From NCBI GenBank assembly GCA_035711845.1, contig DASTBU010000124.1, forward strand, positions 1 to 40,609: DNA of 40,609 bases. Direction: 5' to 3'. This DNA comes from DASTBU01 sp035711845 (GTDB lineage: Bacteria > Acidobacteriota > Vicinamibacteria > Vicinamibacterales > 2-12-FULL-66-21). Below are positions 21,921 to 34,966 of the stretch, in pieces. The first letter of the stretch is position 1, and every line of letters begins with the position of its first letter. Both the position numbers and the translations under genes were made by a program. Below the pieces are notes generated by a model. The model ran no database searches, was not told the DNA's origin, and worked only from the letters and a program-made list of their open reading frames with translations.

Positions 21921-22004
21921 GAGATTCGAGTTCTGAATTCTGAATTCTGAATTCTGAGTTTTGAGTTTTGAGTTTCGAGTTGTGAGGTTCGAGTCGTGAG
22001 TTGC
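21921..22004. repeat. Heptamer tandem repeat, 12 units, consensus GARTTYT
   Basis: Directly after the narG stop, twelve consecutive 7-base units fill 21921-22004 without a break: GAGATTC, GAGTTCT, three copies of GAATTCT, two of GAGTTTT, GAGTTTC, GAGTTGT, GAGGTTC, GAGTCGT and GAGTTGC. Units are most alike in the middle and drift toward the ends, as expected for slipped-strand growth. It is the main break in an otherwise packed operon and is AT-rich against a GC-rich background. It ends 56 bases before the narH start. Confidence 0.9.
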
Positions 22005-22060
22005 GATCGTTCGCGAGCGTTCGTGACAACTCACCGCTCATGACGACAAGGGATACCGCC

Positions 22061-23551
22061 ATGGACGTCCGTTCGCAGATCGCGATGGTGTTCCACCTCG
22101 ACAAGTGCATCGGGTGCCACACCTGCAGTCTGGCCTGCAAGAACATCTGGACCGACCGCAAGGGCGCGGAGTACATGTGGTGGAACAACGTCGAGACCAA
22201 GCCCGGCACCGGCTATCCGACGCGCTGGGAGGACCAGTCGTCGTACCAGGGCGGCTGGGAGGTGGTGGACGGCACGGTGCGCCTGAAGTCGACGAGCAAG
22301 GCGCGGACCGTCACCAACATCTTCCATCACCCGAGCCTGCCGACGCTCGACGATTACTACGAGCCCTTTACCTACGACTACCAGCACCTGTTCAACGCGC
22401 CTGAGGGGCCCGACCAGCCGACGGCGCGTCCGATCTCGATGATCACCGGCAAGCTGATGGACATCGAGGCCGGCCCCAACTGGGACGACGATCTGAGCGG
22501 GTCGCCCGTGTACGCCGAGCACGACCCCAACCTCAAGGGGCTGACCGAGGAGCAGCGCCAGCAGCTCTTCGCGGTCGAGCGGCTGGTCTTCTTCTACTTC
22601 CCGCGGATCTGCAATCACTGCCTCAACCCGTCCTGCGTTGCCGCGTGTCCGTCCGGCGCGCTCTACAAGCGCGGCGAGGACGGGATCGTCCTGCTCGATC
22701 AGAACCGGTGCCGCGGCTGGCGATCGTGCGTGCCGGCGTGCCCGTACAAGAAGACCTTCTGGAACTGGGCGACGGGCAAGTCCGAGAAGTGCATCTTGTG
22801 CTACCCGCGCCTCGAGACCGGCCAGGCCCCCGCGTGCTTCCATTCCTGCGTCGGGCGCATCCGTTACCTCGGCGTCCTGCTCTACGACGCATCGCGCATC
22901 GGCGAGGTCGCGGCCTCGCGCGAGGAAGAACTGATCGACGCGCACCGGTCGCTCATCCTCGATCCGCACGATCCCGCCGTCATCGAAGCAGCGCGCCGCT
23001 GCGGCGTCCACGATGCGGTCATCGACTCCGCCCAGCGGTCGCCCGTCTACAAGTTCGTCAAGATCTGGAAGGTCGCGCTGCCGCCGCACATCGAATTCCG
23101 CACGCTGCCGATGCTGTTCTACGTCCCCCCGATGTCGCCGGTCATGGCCCAGAGGACCGACGGCGTCATCGAACACACCTCCGACGACCTCTTCCACGAC
23201 ATCGAAGTGGCCCGCGTGCCGATGAAGTTCCTCGCCAACCTGTTCGGGGCCGGCCACGAAGGGAAGGTGCGCTACGCGCTGCGCAAGCAGAAGGCCGTCC
23301 GGTGGTACCGGCGCGCTGTCACCGTCGGAGACGTCACGATGGAAGTGGCCGAACGGATGCTGCGTGAGGCCGACTGCTCCGTCGAGGAAGCCGAGGCGAT
23401 CTACTATCTGACGTCGATCTGCCCCTTCGACGAGCGGTTCGTCATCCCGCCGATGCACCGGGAGGAAGCCATCGAGATGATCGACGATCCCCTCTTCCAC
23501 AAGATGGGCGTCGGCTTCGGCTTCATGAGCGGGCCGAGGAGGGGATTGTGA
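22061..23551 (+). CDS. narH: Respiratory nitrate reductase beta subunit (NarH)
   Basis: This 496-residue ferredoxin-like subunit carries electrons from NarI haem to NarG. Its cysteine groups are those of E. coli NarH: CIGCHTCSLACK, CNHCLNPSCVAACP, CRGWRSCVPACP and CILCYP...CFHSCVGRIRYLGV. The Trp in CRGWRSC replaces a cysteine and marks the [3Fe-4S] site; the other three clusters are [4Fe-4S]. The ATG at 22061 (MDVRSQIAMVFHLDKC) aligns with the E. coli start and has AAGGG eight bases upstream; the in-frame ATGs at 22001 and 22040 give extra residues and the first falls in the repeat. The 3' end overlaps narJ by four bases. Confidence 0.96.
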   Translation: MDVRSQIAMVFHLDKCIGCHTCSLACKNIWTDRKGAEYMWWNNVETKPGTGYPTRWEDQSSYQGGWEVVDGTVRLKSTSKARTVTNIFHHPSLPTLDDYYEPFTYDYQHLFNAPEGPDQPTARPISMITGKLMDIEAGPNWDDDLSGSPVYAEHDPNLKGLTEEQRQQLFAVERLVFFYFPRICNHCLNPSCVAACPSGALYKRGEDGIVLLDQNRCRGWRSCVPACPYKKTFWNWATGKSEKCILCYPRLETGQAPACFHSCVGRIRYLGVLLYDASRIGEVAASREEELIDAHRSLILDPHDPAVIEAARRCGVHDAVIDSAQRSPVYKFVKIWKVALPPHIEFRTLPMLFYVPPMSPVMAQRTDGVIEHTSDDLFHDIEVARVPMKFLANLFGAGHEGKVRYALRKQKAVRWYRRAVTVGDVTMEVAERMLREADCSVEEAEAIYYLTSICPFDERFVIPPMHREEAIEMIDDPLFHKMGVGFGFMSGPRRGL

Positions 23552-24090
23552 CGGCCGCTCTCACACGGGCGCTGGCGTGCGCCGGCGATCTGCTGACGTA
23601 CCCGGCCGAGGGTTACGGCTGCGATCTCCCCGCGCTCGCCGCGAGCCTCGCCGCCTGCGACGGCGAGGCCGCCGCGGCGCTCGCAGCCTTCGACGCGTAC
23701 GTCAGGGGCGAGTCCGTCGAGAACCTCCAGGAAGCCTTCACGCAGACCTTCGACCTCAACCCGGTGTGCGCGCTCGAGGTGGGGTGGCAGTTGTTCGGCG
23801 AGGAATACGAGCGCGGGGCCTTCATGGTGCACATGCGCCAACTCCTGCGCGAGCACGGCGTGGCCGAGCGGGGGGAACTACCGGACCACCTCTCGTCATT
23901 GCTGCCGCTGCTGGCGCGGCTGGAGCCGGATCAGGTCCGGGCGTTCGCGGCCGATGCGCTGGTGCCGGCGGTGACCAAGATGCTCGCCGCCATCGAGAAA
24001 TCCGAGAGCCCATTCCGACCGCTGATGGAGGCCGTCGGCCGAATGCTCGCCGGCTGCGTGTCGACGCCATCGGAGGTGACTCATGCTTAG
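23548..24090 (+). CDS. narJ: Nitrate reductase molybdenum cofactor assembly chaperone (NarJ)
   Basis: This 180-residue all-helical protein of the NarJ/TorD chaperone family helps insert the molybdenum cofactor and Fe-S cluster into NarG before membrane attachment. Recognisable features are LLTYPAEG near the N-terminus and the family core FTQTFDLNPVCALEVGWQLFGEEYERGAFMV. It starts with GTG inside the narH stop (GTGA) and overlaps narI by eight bases, so its synthesis is coupled to the structural subunits. It is not part of the mature enzyme. Confidence 0.93.
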   Translation: MTAALTRALACAGDLLTYPAEGYGCDLPALAASLAACDGEAAAALAAFDAYVRGESVENLQEAFTQTFDLNPVCALEVGWQLFGEEYERGAFMVHMRQLLREHGVAERGELPDHLSSLLPLLARLEPDQVRAFAADALVPAVTKMLAAIEKSESPFRPLMEAVGRMLAGCVSTPSEVTHA

Positions 24091-24802
24091 TCTCGTCGGC
24101 TATCTCGATGGGGTGCTGTTCGGCGCGCTGCCGTACGTGGCGATGTTCACCTTCTTCCTGGTCACGATCCAGCGCTACCGCGGCCAGGCATTCACGTATT
24201 CGAGCCTCTCCTCGCAGTTCCTCGAGAACCGGCAGCACTTCTACGGCCTCGTGCCGTTCCACTACGGGATCCTCGTCGTGCTGGCGGGCCACATCGTGGC
24301 GTTCCTCGTGCCGGGGTGGGTCCTGGCGTGGAACAGCCGGCCGCTGCGGCTGTACGTGCTCGAGACGACCGCCCTTGTCTTCGGGTTGCTGACGCTCGTC
24401 GGCCTGACGCTCATCATCGTCCGCCGCCTGACGGTGGGGAAGGTGAAAGTCGTGACGAGCTGGGCGGACTGGGTCGTGCTGGGCATGCTCGCCGTGCAGG
24501 TCCTCACCGGCGTATACATCGCGATCGCGTATCCGTGGGGCTCCTCCTGGTTCTCGTCGATCGCGGCGCCCTACCTCTGGTCGCTCATCTGGTTCTCGCC
24601 GAACCTGATCGCCGTAGCGGCGTTCCCGCTCTGGGTGAAGCTCCACATCGTGAGCGCGTTCCTGATGATCCTGGTCTTCCCCTTCACGCGGCTCGTCCAC
24701 ATCCTCGTCGTGCCGAACCCGTACCTCTGGCGCCGCCCGCAGGTCGTGCGGTGGTACCGCCGGCCCGCGTCGGCCGCCCCGGCCCGCGCGAGGACGTCAT
24801 GA
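24083..24802 (+). CDS. narI: Respiratory nitrate reductase gamma subunit (NarI), dihaem cytochrome b
   Basis: This 239-residue membrane protein with five helices oxidises quinol at the outer side and passes electrons to NarH. Haem ligands fit E. coli NarI: H60 and H70 in helix II (PFHYGILVVLAGH, ten apart) and H188 and H206 in helix V (KLHIVSAF...RLVHILVV, 18 apart). The C-terminus PNPYLWRRPQVVRWYRR is typical. The presence of NarI makes this a membrane-bound quinol-linked enzyme. Its stop overlaps the ATG of the following pentahaem cytochrome (ATGA at 24799-24802), linking the nar genes physically to the alternative complex III genes. Confidence 0.95.
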   Translation: MLSLVGYLDGVLFGALPYVAMFTFFLVTIQRYRGQAFTYSSLSSQFLENRQHFYGLVPFHYGILVVLAGHIVAFLVPGWVLAWNSRPLRLYVLETTALVFGLLTLVGLTLIIVRRLTVGKVKVVTSWADWVVLGMLAVQVLTGVYIAIAYPWGSSWFSSIAAPYLWSLIWFSPNLIAVAAFPLWVKLHIVSAFLMILVFPFTRLVHILVVPNPYLWRRPQVVRWYRRPASAAPARARTS

Positions 24803-25452
24803 CCGGCCGCGTCGTCAGCGCGTTGCTCGCCGTGGGGCTCGGCTACAACCTGCTGGCCGTGACGCCGCGGATCGCGAACTGGCGCCTGCCCGGCAATCAG
24901 CAAGACTACGAACCCGTGCAGCCGATTGCCTACTCGCACCGCCTGCACGCCGGCGACCTGCAGATTCCCTGTCTGTATTGCCATTTCGGGGCGGAGAAGA
25001 GCCGTCATGCGGGCATCCCGCCGGCCAACGTGTGCATGAACTGCCACAGGTTCGTCACGGCCGCGCTCGGCGCCGTACGGGCCGAGGACGAAGCGGCACT
25101 GAAGGAGAACCGCAAGCCTCGCCGGGTTATTGGACCCGATATTCGCAAGCTGTACGCGGCGCTGGGGCTGAACGACGCGCTGCAGCCAGACCGTACTGGC
25201 AAGCCCACCCCCATCGTGTGGACGAAGGTGCACAACGTCCCGGACTTCGTCTACTTCGACCACAGCCCGCACGTCCTGGCCGGTGTCACCTGCCAGACGT
25301 GCCATGGCCCGGTGGAGACGATGGAGCGGGTGCGGCAGGTCGGATCGTTGTCGATGGGCTGGTGCGTCAATTGTCACCGGACGTCGAACGCGGAGGGCGT
25401 GGCCGGCAGGCCCGTGTACGCGTCCACGGCCTGTTCGACGTGCCACTACTGA
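24799..25452 (+). CDS. actA: Alternative complex III subunit ActA, pentahaem cytochrome c
   Basis: This 217-residue protein has one N-terminal membrane helix or uncleaved signal (VVSALLAVGLGYNLLAV) and five CxxCH haem sites: CLYCH, CMNCH, CQTCH, CVNCH and a C-terminal CSTCH. Extra histidines (YSHRLHAG, FDHSPHVL) can serve as distal ligands. Five haems and the place directly before actB identify it as ActA, the periplasmic multihaem subunit of the quinol-oxidising alternative complex III. A cytochrome c3/NrfB-like label would be the generic alternative. It begins within the narI stop codon. Confidence 0.85.
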   Translation: MTGRVVSALLAVGLGYNLLAVTPRIANWRLPGNQQDYEPVQPIAYSHRLHAGDLQIPCLYCHFGAEKSRHAGIPPANVCMNCHRFVTAALGAVRAEDEAALKENRKPRRVIGPDIRKLYAALGLNDALQPDRTGKPTPIVWTKVHNVPDFVYFDHSPHVLAGVTCQTCHGPVETMERVRQVGSLSMGWCVNCHRTSNAEGVAGRPVYASTACSTCHY

Positions 25453-25571
25453 CAGCGGAACAGGTCAGGTGCCACGTGCGCGGGCCGAGAGGTGATCGCC
25501 GTTCGTCGTCATGCGCGTCAGCAAGTGGAATTTCAGCACTGAGTGGTGATTGACTGCGACTACTCGGAATC

Positions 25572-30024
<4,453 letters not shown>

Positions 30025-30025
30025 C

Positions 30026-30556
30026 ATGGCGTGTCGCAGCATGCTGGGCGTCTTCGCGCGCGAGGCGGACATCCTGAGCGCCACCGAGGCGGCGCGGCGC
30101 GAGGGCATCGCGATCCTCGACGTCTACACGCCCTACGCCGTGCATGGTCTCGACCAGGCGATGGGGCTGCTGCCGTCGCGGCTGCCGTGGGTGAGCTTCG
30201 TCCTCGGCCTCGTCGGCGCCGGGCTCAAGGTGTGGTTCGAGTTCTGGGCGTCGGCGGTGTCGTGGCCGATCAACGTCGGTGGCAAGCCGTGGAACTCGCT
30301 GCCGGCCTTCGTGCCGATCACCTTCGAGGTCATGGTGCTCTTTGCCGGCATCGGCACCGTCGTCGCGTTCCTGTTCGTGGCCAGGCTTCGGCCGTGGCGG
30401 CGCGCCTCGCTCGTGCACTCGCGTGTCACCGACGATCGGTTCGTGCTGCTGCTCGAGCAGACCGACGCGACGCTGGCCGTCGAGCGCATCCGCGATCTCT
30501 TCGTCCGGCACAACGCCGTCGAGATCGCCGAGCGCGACCTGCAGGAGGTCCCATGA
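30026..30556 (+). CDS. actD: Alternative complex III subunit ActD (DUF3341)
   Basis: This 176-residue DUF3341 protein has a soluble N-terminal part (SMLGVFAREADILSATEAARREG, DVYTPYAVHGLDQAMGL) followed by two membrane helices (WVSFVLGLVGAGLKVWFEFW and FVPITFEVMVLFAGIGTVVAFL) with the WPINVGGKPWNSLPAF loop between them, then a short cytoplasmic or periplasmic tail. This is the ActD pattern. It lies between actC and actE in the canonical order and overlaps actE by four bases (ATGA). Confidence 0.9.
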   Translation: MACRSMLGVFAREADILSATEAARREGIAILDVYTPYAVHGLDQAMGLLPSRLPWVSFVLGLVGAGLKVWFEFWASAVSWPINVGGKPWNSLPAFVPITFEVMVLFAGIGTVVAFLFVARLRPWRRASLVHSRVTDDRFVLLLEQTDATLAVERIRDLFVRHNAVEIAERDLQEVP

Positions 30557-31152
30557 AGCCGGTCACCCGGCTCAACGTCGTGCTGGGGATCGGCTTCGTG
30601 GCGTCGCTCGGGCTCATGTGGGCTTCGCGGCGGGACGTGCACCAGCCCAACCTGGAGTTCTTCCCCGACATGGCGCACGCGCCGCGCTACGCCGCGTTCG
30701 AGCCGAACCCGGTGTTCCGCGACGGCAAGACGCTGCAGGCGCCGCCGGCCGGGACGATCGCACGGGGCTGGCTTCCGCTCCACTACGGCGCATCCGCGGC
30801 CGAGGCCGAGAGGGCCGCGGTGGAGCTCGAGAACCCGTTTCCCACCGGTGAGGCCGCGACGATCGCGCGCGGCGAGCAGGTGTTCGCCTCCTTCTGCGTG
30901 CCGTGCCACGGTGCCGGCGGGCGCGGCGACGGACCGGTCGCCACGCGCGGCGTACCGCCACCGCCCTCGCTCGTCGCCGGGCGCGCCCTCACGTTGAAGG
31001 ACGGCCAGATGTTCCACATCCTGACCTACGGCCAGAACAACATGGCGTCCTACGCCTCGCAGATCGCCAGGGAGGATCGATGGCGGGTCATCCTGTACGT
31101 CCGCTCGCTGCAGATGCGGGCGGCGTCGGCTACGTTGACGAGCCAGCCGTAG
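30553..31152 (+). CDS. actE: Alternative complex III subunit ActE, monohaem cytochrome c
   Basis: This 199-residue protein has an N-terminal membrane anchor (VVLGIGFVASLGLMWA, about 9-24) and one class I cytochrome c site CVPCHGAGGRGDG with C115, C118 and H119; GQMFHILTYGQNNMASYASQI supplies a methionine ligand near M164. The first half contains the ActE phrase PNLEFFPDMAHAPRYAAFEPN. It is the likely exit point of electrons from ACIII to a soluble carrier or partner enzyme. The start ATG is inside the actD stop and has GGAGG just upstream. The last 73 bases overlap actF. Confidence 0.9.
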   Translation: MKPVTRLNVVLGIGFVASLGLMWASRRDVHQPNLEFFPDMAHAPRYAAFEPNPVFRDGKTLQAPPAGTIARGWLPLHYGASAAEAERAAVELENPFPTGEAATIARGEQVFASFCVPCHGAGGRGDGPVATRGVPPPPSLVAGRALTLKDGQMFHILTYGQNNMASYASQIAREDRWRVILYVRSLQMRAASATLTSQP

Positions 31153-32321
31153 GGTACGCGACGCCGCAGACCGAACGCGCGGCCTCGGCCGGTCGCCTCT
31201 TTGGACTGGCCGGCGTTGCCGGCGCCGTCGTGCTGGCAGCCGGGGTCGTCGCGGGTGTGGACCGCGCGTGGGCCGGCTGGCTGCTGGCAAGCGTCGGCGT
31301 GCTGACCACCGGACTGGCGGGCCTTTTGTTCGTCGCCATCCTTTATGCGTCCGGCGCGAGCTGGGGCGTGGCGTTCCGGCGGGCTCCCGAGGCGCTGTCG
31401 GCGGCGATCCCGATCGGGGGCGCGGCCCTGCTGGCGCTCGTCGTGTTCGCGCCGTACGGCTACCCGTGGGCGCATGGGCACGAGTTCCACGGCGGCGATC
31501 TGGCGAACTTCAAGAGGGCCTGGCTCTCGTGGCCGTTCTTCGCCGCGCGCGCCGTCGTCTACGTGGTCGTGTGGATGGCGTTCGCACGCGCCATCATCGG
31601 CCATTCCCACCGGCAGGACCAGGACGCCGATGCCGCCCGTTCGATCCGCAACATCCGACTCTCGATCGCGTTCCTCGTCGCGTTCGCTGTGACGTTCAGC
31701 CTGGCGAGCTTCGACTGGATCATGTCGATCGAGCCGGAGTGGTACAGCACGATTTTCGGCATCTACAACTTCGCCGGTCTGTTCTCGGGCGGGCTGGCGT
31801 CGATCGTGCTCCTGGTGGTCTGGCTGCAGCGCGGGCCGCTGAAGCACGTAGTGACCGAACAGCACCTGCACGATCTCGGCAAGCTCCTGTTCGCGTTCTG
31901 CACGTTCTGGATGTACATCTGGTTCAGCCAGTACATGCTGATCTGGTACGCGAACATCCCCGAGGAGACGACCTACTACATCGCGCGGACCCGTGGCGCG
32001 TACGAAGTGCTGTTCAGCGTCAATATGGTGTTGAACTGGGTGGTGCCGTTCTTCGCGCTGTTGCGGCGGGGGCCCAAGAAGCGGTCCGAGCTCATCGTGA
32101 AGGTGGCCGTCGTCGTGCTCCTCGGCCGCTGGCTCGATCTCTACATGATGATCGTGCCGCCCTTTTCTCCGTCGGGGCCGCCGTTCGGCCTGTGGGAGAT
32201 CGCCGCCATCCTGGCGATGGTCGGCGTCGCCGTCTGGGTGGCGCTCCGCGCGCTCGGCCGGGCGCGGCTCGTGCCGGTCAACGATCCGCGTCTCGACGAG
32301 AGCCTGCACTATCACGCGTAG
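31080..32321 (+). CDS. actF: Alternative complex III subunit ActF, integral membrane protein
   Basis: This 413-residue protein has about ten membrane helices and is related to half of ActC-type NrfD folds. Typical ActF segments are AILYASGASWGVAFRRAPEAL, FAPYGYPWAHGHEF, FSLASFDWIMSIEPEWYSTIFG and WMYIWFSQYMLIWYANIPEET. The best start is ATG at 31080 with GGAGG four bases before it, which places the first 73 bases inside actE; the first true helix begins at about residue 45, so a start nearer the actE stop is not excluded, though no good codon is seen there. It is the last gene of the cluster; no oxidase genes follow. Confidence 0.88.
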   Translation: MAGHPVRPLAADAGGVGYVDEPAVGYATPQTERAASAGRLFGLAGVAGAVVLAAGVVAGVDRAWAGWLLASVGVLTTGLAGLLFVAILYASGASWGVAFRRAPEALSAAIPIGGAALLALVVFAPYGYPWAHGHEFHGGDLANFKRAWLSWPFFAARAVVYVVVWMAFARAIIGHSHRQDQDADAARSIRNIRLSIAFLVAFAVTFSLASFDWIMSIEPEWYSTIFGIYNFAGLFSGGLASIVLLVVWLQRGPLKHVVTEQHLHDLGKLLFAFCTFWMYIWFSQYMLIWYANIPEETTYYIARTRGAYEVLFSVNMVLNWVVPFFALLRRGPKKRSELIVKVAVVVLLGRWLDLYMMIVPPFSPSGPPFGLWEIAAILAMVGVAVWVALRALGRARLVPVNDPRLDESLHYHA

Positions 32322-32480
32322 CAGTGAGCGACGGACCGAGCGTGACGACGAGATGCTGTCGCGTCGAGTGAGGTCTGACGGATGAGGGCTCCGCGCGCTG
32401 CCCGGGGGGGCAACTTCGCCCTGGTGATGGCGACAGACTGGCCGCGGTCGCCGGTCCGGCGGCGTTTTCACTCCACGTGA
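32322..32480. other. Spacer after actF
   Basis: No gene, hairpin with T-run or repeat is visible between the actF stop and the hydrolase remnant. Confidence 0.4.
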
Positions 32481-32708
32481 TCACGGCGGTTCGAGCAGTT
32501 CTCCACGCCCACGCTGCTATTGCTTGGCGGGGACAGCCCACCGATGTTCCGTCAGGTCATCGAGATCCTCGGCGTTGCGTTGCCGAACAGTCGAATTGCG
32601 GTTCTGTCCGGCCAGCAGCACGTGGCGATGGACACCGCACCAGAGCTGTTTCTGAAGGAGCTGATCGGGTTTCTGACTGGCCGACCTGAGGAGGCTGCAC
32701 GCCGGTAA
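32481..32708 (+). pseudogene. Alpha/beta hydrolase, C-terminal fragment
   Basis: The frame from 32481 to the TAA at 32706-32708 reads STPTLLLLGGDSPPMF, then VALPNSRIAVLSGQQHVAMD and TAPELFLKELIGFL. This is the end of an alpha/beta hydrolase with the catalytic His in GQQHVAMD. The nucleophile and acid half is missing; the frame is closed by a TGA at 32478. A TTG at 32520 could start translation but would not give a folded enzyme. Confidence 0.75.
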
Positions 32709-33085
32709 CCAGCACACGTTTGGACTCGACGAAGAGCGAACGATGCCGTCTTCAGCCTGATGCACGCGGCGCTCCTCGAGCGCACCTCCCGGATCGCCCG
32801 CGTCAGGGCGGGCGTCAGCGACTCGGCCGGCACACAGGACCGCAGGACCGGGTCGAGAAACGGTTCGACCTCGGCCTCTTGCGCGCCGTGGACGTGTCCG
32901 CCGCTAACAACGACTCGACTGCACGCAACGCCGCGTCGTCATCGACCGCCGCGGGCGGAACGGAGCCGCACTGTTCCACCGCCAAGGCTCAGCTTCTTCC
33001 GGAAGCCGATCAGGCCTGGTCAACGCTGGTGGCGGCAAGCGCGTAACCTATCTGATAGCGTCGGAACGTGATACGTATCGATGCG
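32709..33085. other. Non-coding interval, possible kinase-linker remnant
   Basis: No intact gene. On the minus strand at about 32896-32944 the frame reads DDDAALRAVESLLAAD, which resembles the helix before the kinase domain in Acidobacteriota Ser/Thr kinases (DAALRREVESLLAAD). It is short and lies in a broken frame, so the match is tentative. Confidence 0.25.
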
Positions 33086-33097
33086 TGGAGGTGTTCT

Positions 33098-34081
33098 GTG
33101 CTCAACGTGTTCCTGCTCGCAATAGCGGCGCTCCTTGCGGCCGCTCCGATGGCGGCTCAGGACGCTCAGACGTTCGGCCTGAAGGAATGGGACGTCGAGT
33201 GGGGCGGCCGCACGCGCGATCCGGCGGTCGCGCCGGACGGCAAGGTCTGGTTCGTCGGTCAGGCAGGCAACTACCTTGCGGTTTTCGATCCCGATACCGA
33301 ACAGTTCAAACGCTACGAGATCGACGAAGGCACCAATCCGCACACGGTGATTGTCGACGCCAAAGGCATCGTGTGGTACGCGGGCAACCGCAACGCCCGC
33401 ATTGGCCGCCTCGATCCGGCTACGGGGGAGATCAAGGTCATCCCCACCGGCGAGGCGCGCGACCCGCACACGATGGTGTTCGACGGCAAGGGCAACATCT
33501 GGTTCACGTCGCAGGGAGCCAACCGTGTCGGGCGGTTGAACATGGCGGCCGGGAAGATCGATCTCGTCACGCCGAGTGAACAACCGTCGAACCCGTACGG
33601 CGTCGTCATCGACGACAGAGGGACCGTCTGGGTGGCGCTCCTGCGCACCGGAATGATCGCGAAGATCGATCCGGGCACCTTGAAAGTCAGCCGCGTGAAG
33701 GAGGCCAACGAGGCCTCGCGCGCGCGGCGCCTGGAGGTGACCGCTGACGGGATGATCTGGTACGGGGACGAGGCGCGCGGTTTCCTGGGCCGCATCGACC
33801 CGGCCACGGGCGAGACGAAGGAATGGCAGGTCCCCGGCGGGGCGGGCGCCCGACCCTATGCGATCACGAAAGACGACCAGGGACGTCTGTGGGTCTCGGA
33901 GACCGGTCCCGAAAAGCGCCTCGTCGGGTTCGACCCGAAGACGGAGCGCTTCTTCGCCAGCATCCCGGTGAGCGGCACGATCCGCCACATGTTCTTCGAT
34001 CCGGCCACGAAGATGCTGTGGTTCGGGACCGACGCCAACAGGATCGGACGGATCGTTACCACGGGGAAGCCGACCTCGTGA
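33098..34081 (+). CDS. Secreted Vgb-like (virginiamycin B lyase family) beta-propeller protein
   Basis: This 327-residue protein has a signal peptide (VLNVFLLAIAALLAAAPMAAQ) and six or seven beta-propeller blades with the recurring pattern D..G.VWF or IWF (GKVWFVGQAGN, GIVWYAGNRN, GNIWFTSQGAN, GTVWVALLRTG, GMIWYGDEARG, GRLWVSETGP, KMLWFGTDAN). This is the Vgb/streptogramin lyase-like fold, widespread in secreted proteins that mostly have no lyase activity, so resistance should not be assumed. GTG at 33098 is chosen because GGAGG lies six bases upstream and it opens the signal peptide directly; an ATG at 33068 adds ten residues. It overlaps the next gene (GTGA). Confidence 0.85.
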   Translation: MLNVFLLAIAALLAAAPMAAQDAQTFGLKEWDVEWGGRTRDPAVAPDGKVWFVGQAGNYLAVFDPDTEQFKRYEIDEGTNPHTVIVDAKGIVWYAGNRNARIGRLDPATGEIKVIPTGEARDPHTMVFDGKGNIWFTSQGANRVGRLNMAAGKIDLVTPSEQPSNPYGVVIDDRGTVWVALLRTGMIAKIDPGTLKVSRVKEANEASRARRLEVTADGMIWYGDEARGFLGRIDPATGETKEWQVPGGAGARPYAITKDDQGRLWVSETGPEKRLVGFDPKTERFFASIPVSGTIRHMFFDPATKMLWFGTDANRIGRIVTTGKPTS

Positions 34082-34767
34082 TCGGACGCGCGACGGCCGG
34101 GACGACGGCGTTGTTCGCAACCGCGATGATCGTCGTTCTGGCAGGATCGCCGCGCGTGGCGCGTCCGGAGCATTCGCCGCTCCCCCCGCTCCGCCGCGGC
34201 ATCTTCGCCGGCTACGCCGGGGGCGCGCCCGCGGGGTTCTCCGGAGGCTTCGGCGAGCCGTCGTGCCATGGCTGCCACTTCGACGCGGAGGTCAATGCCC
34301 GACCGGGGCGCGTCGCGCTCGCCGGCGTGCCGGAACGATTCGCCGGCGGGACGAGCTATCCGATAACCATCACGCTGTCGCGGCCGGGAATGAAGCTCGG
34401 CGGCTTTCAATTCACGGCACGCTTCAAGGACGACGGCGCGCAGGCGGGCACGCTGGCGCCCGCAGCGCGCGAGGAGAAGCGAGTCCGGCTGGACGAGTTG
34501 GGGGAGATCACTTACGCGAGCCAACGGCAGGAAGGCTCGTCGCTGGCCGCCCCGGACAGCACTCGCTGGTCGCTCGTCTGGACCGCGCCGTCGAGAGGGG
34601 GCCCGGTTGTGTTCCACGTTGCGGCGAATGCCGCGGACGGAGACGGCACCGCCGATGGCGACCACATACACACAACTGTGGTCGAATCCGCGCCCGCTGC
34701 CGAAACCTCCCGCAGCCTGCTTGTCATCGTGTTGGAAAGTGCTCATTACGAGGAATGCGGCGGGTAG
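34078..34767 (+). CDS. Secreted choice-of-anchor V-like protein with one CxxCH motif
   Basis: This 229-residue protein begins with GTG overlapping the previous stop and has a hydrophobic N-terminus (TALFATAMIVVLAGSPRVA). It contains CHGCH (in GEPSCHGCHFD), a potential haem c site, followed by a beta-rich domain (YPITITLSRPGMKLGGFQFTARF, then VVFHVAANAADGDGT). This layout, CxxCH before a Reeler-like beta-sandwich, is typical of proteins called choice-of-anchor V. The usual C-terminal sorting anchor is absent. Translational coupling with the beta-propeller gene suggests the two act together outside the cytoplasm, perhaps in electron transfer; this is inference. Confidence 0.72.
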   Translation: MIGRATAGTTALFATAMIVVLAGSPRVARPEHSPLPPLRRGIFAGYAGGAPAGFSGGFGEPSCHGCHFDAEVNARPGRVALAGVPERFAGGTSYPITITLSRPGMKLGGFQFTARFKDDGAQAGTLAPAAREEKRVRLDELGEITYASQRQEGSSLAAPDSTRWSLVWTAPSRGGPVVFHVAANAADGDGTADGDHIHTTVVESAPAAETSRSLLVIVLESAHYEECGG

Positions 34768-34966
34768 CCGGCCGCTCCCGCGACTCGCCCGCCGGTCCAC
34801 GCGGACCACGACTCGCGTCCGTTGGTCGCGGCCATTGAACGTGCTGAACTGCGTCGCACCCGCCGGGGACGTGCGGGCGAAGCGAACTGCCACGGGGTTG
34901 CGCGTCACCCCAAGGTGGACAAACGTGCTACCCTGCGCGCTTCTGAAACCGGGGAGGAGCATACCC

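Noticed and set aside
21921..22004. CRISPR array
   Set aside because: The 7-base units are contiguous with no spacers and no cas genes are near.
32760..33071. A 103-residue plus-strand open frame before the beta-propeller gene
   Set aside because: Low-complexity Arg/Ser/Thr-rich translation typical of a shadow frame; the opposite strand shows only a weak kinase-linker-like remnant.
33098..34081. True virginiamycin B lyase resistance gene
   Set aside because: Only the propeller fold is supported; it has a signal peptide, and the family is dominated by secreted proteins without lyase activity.
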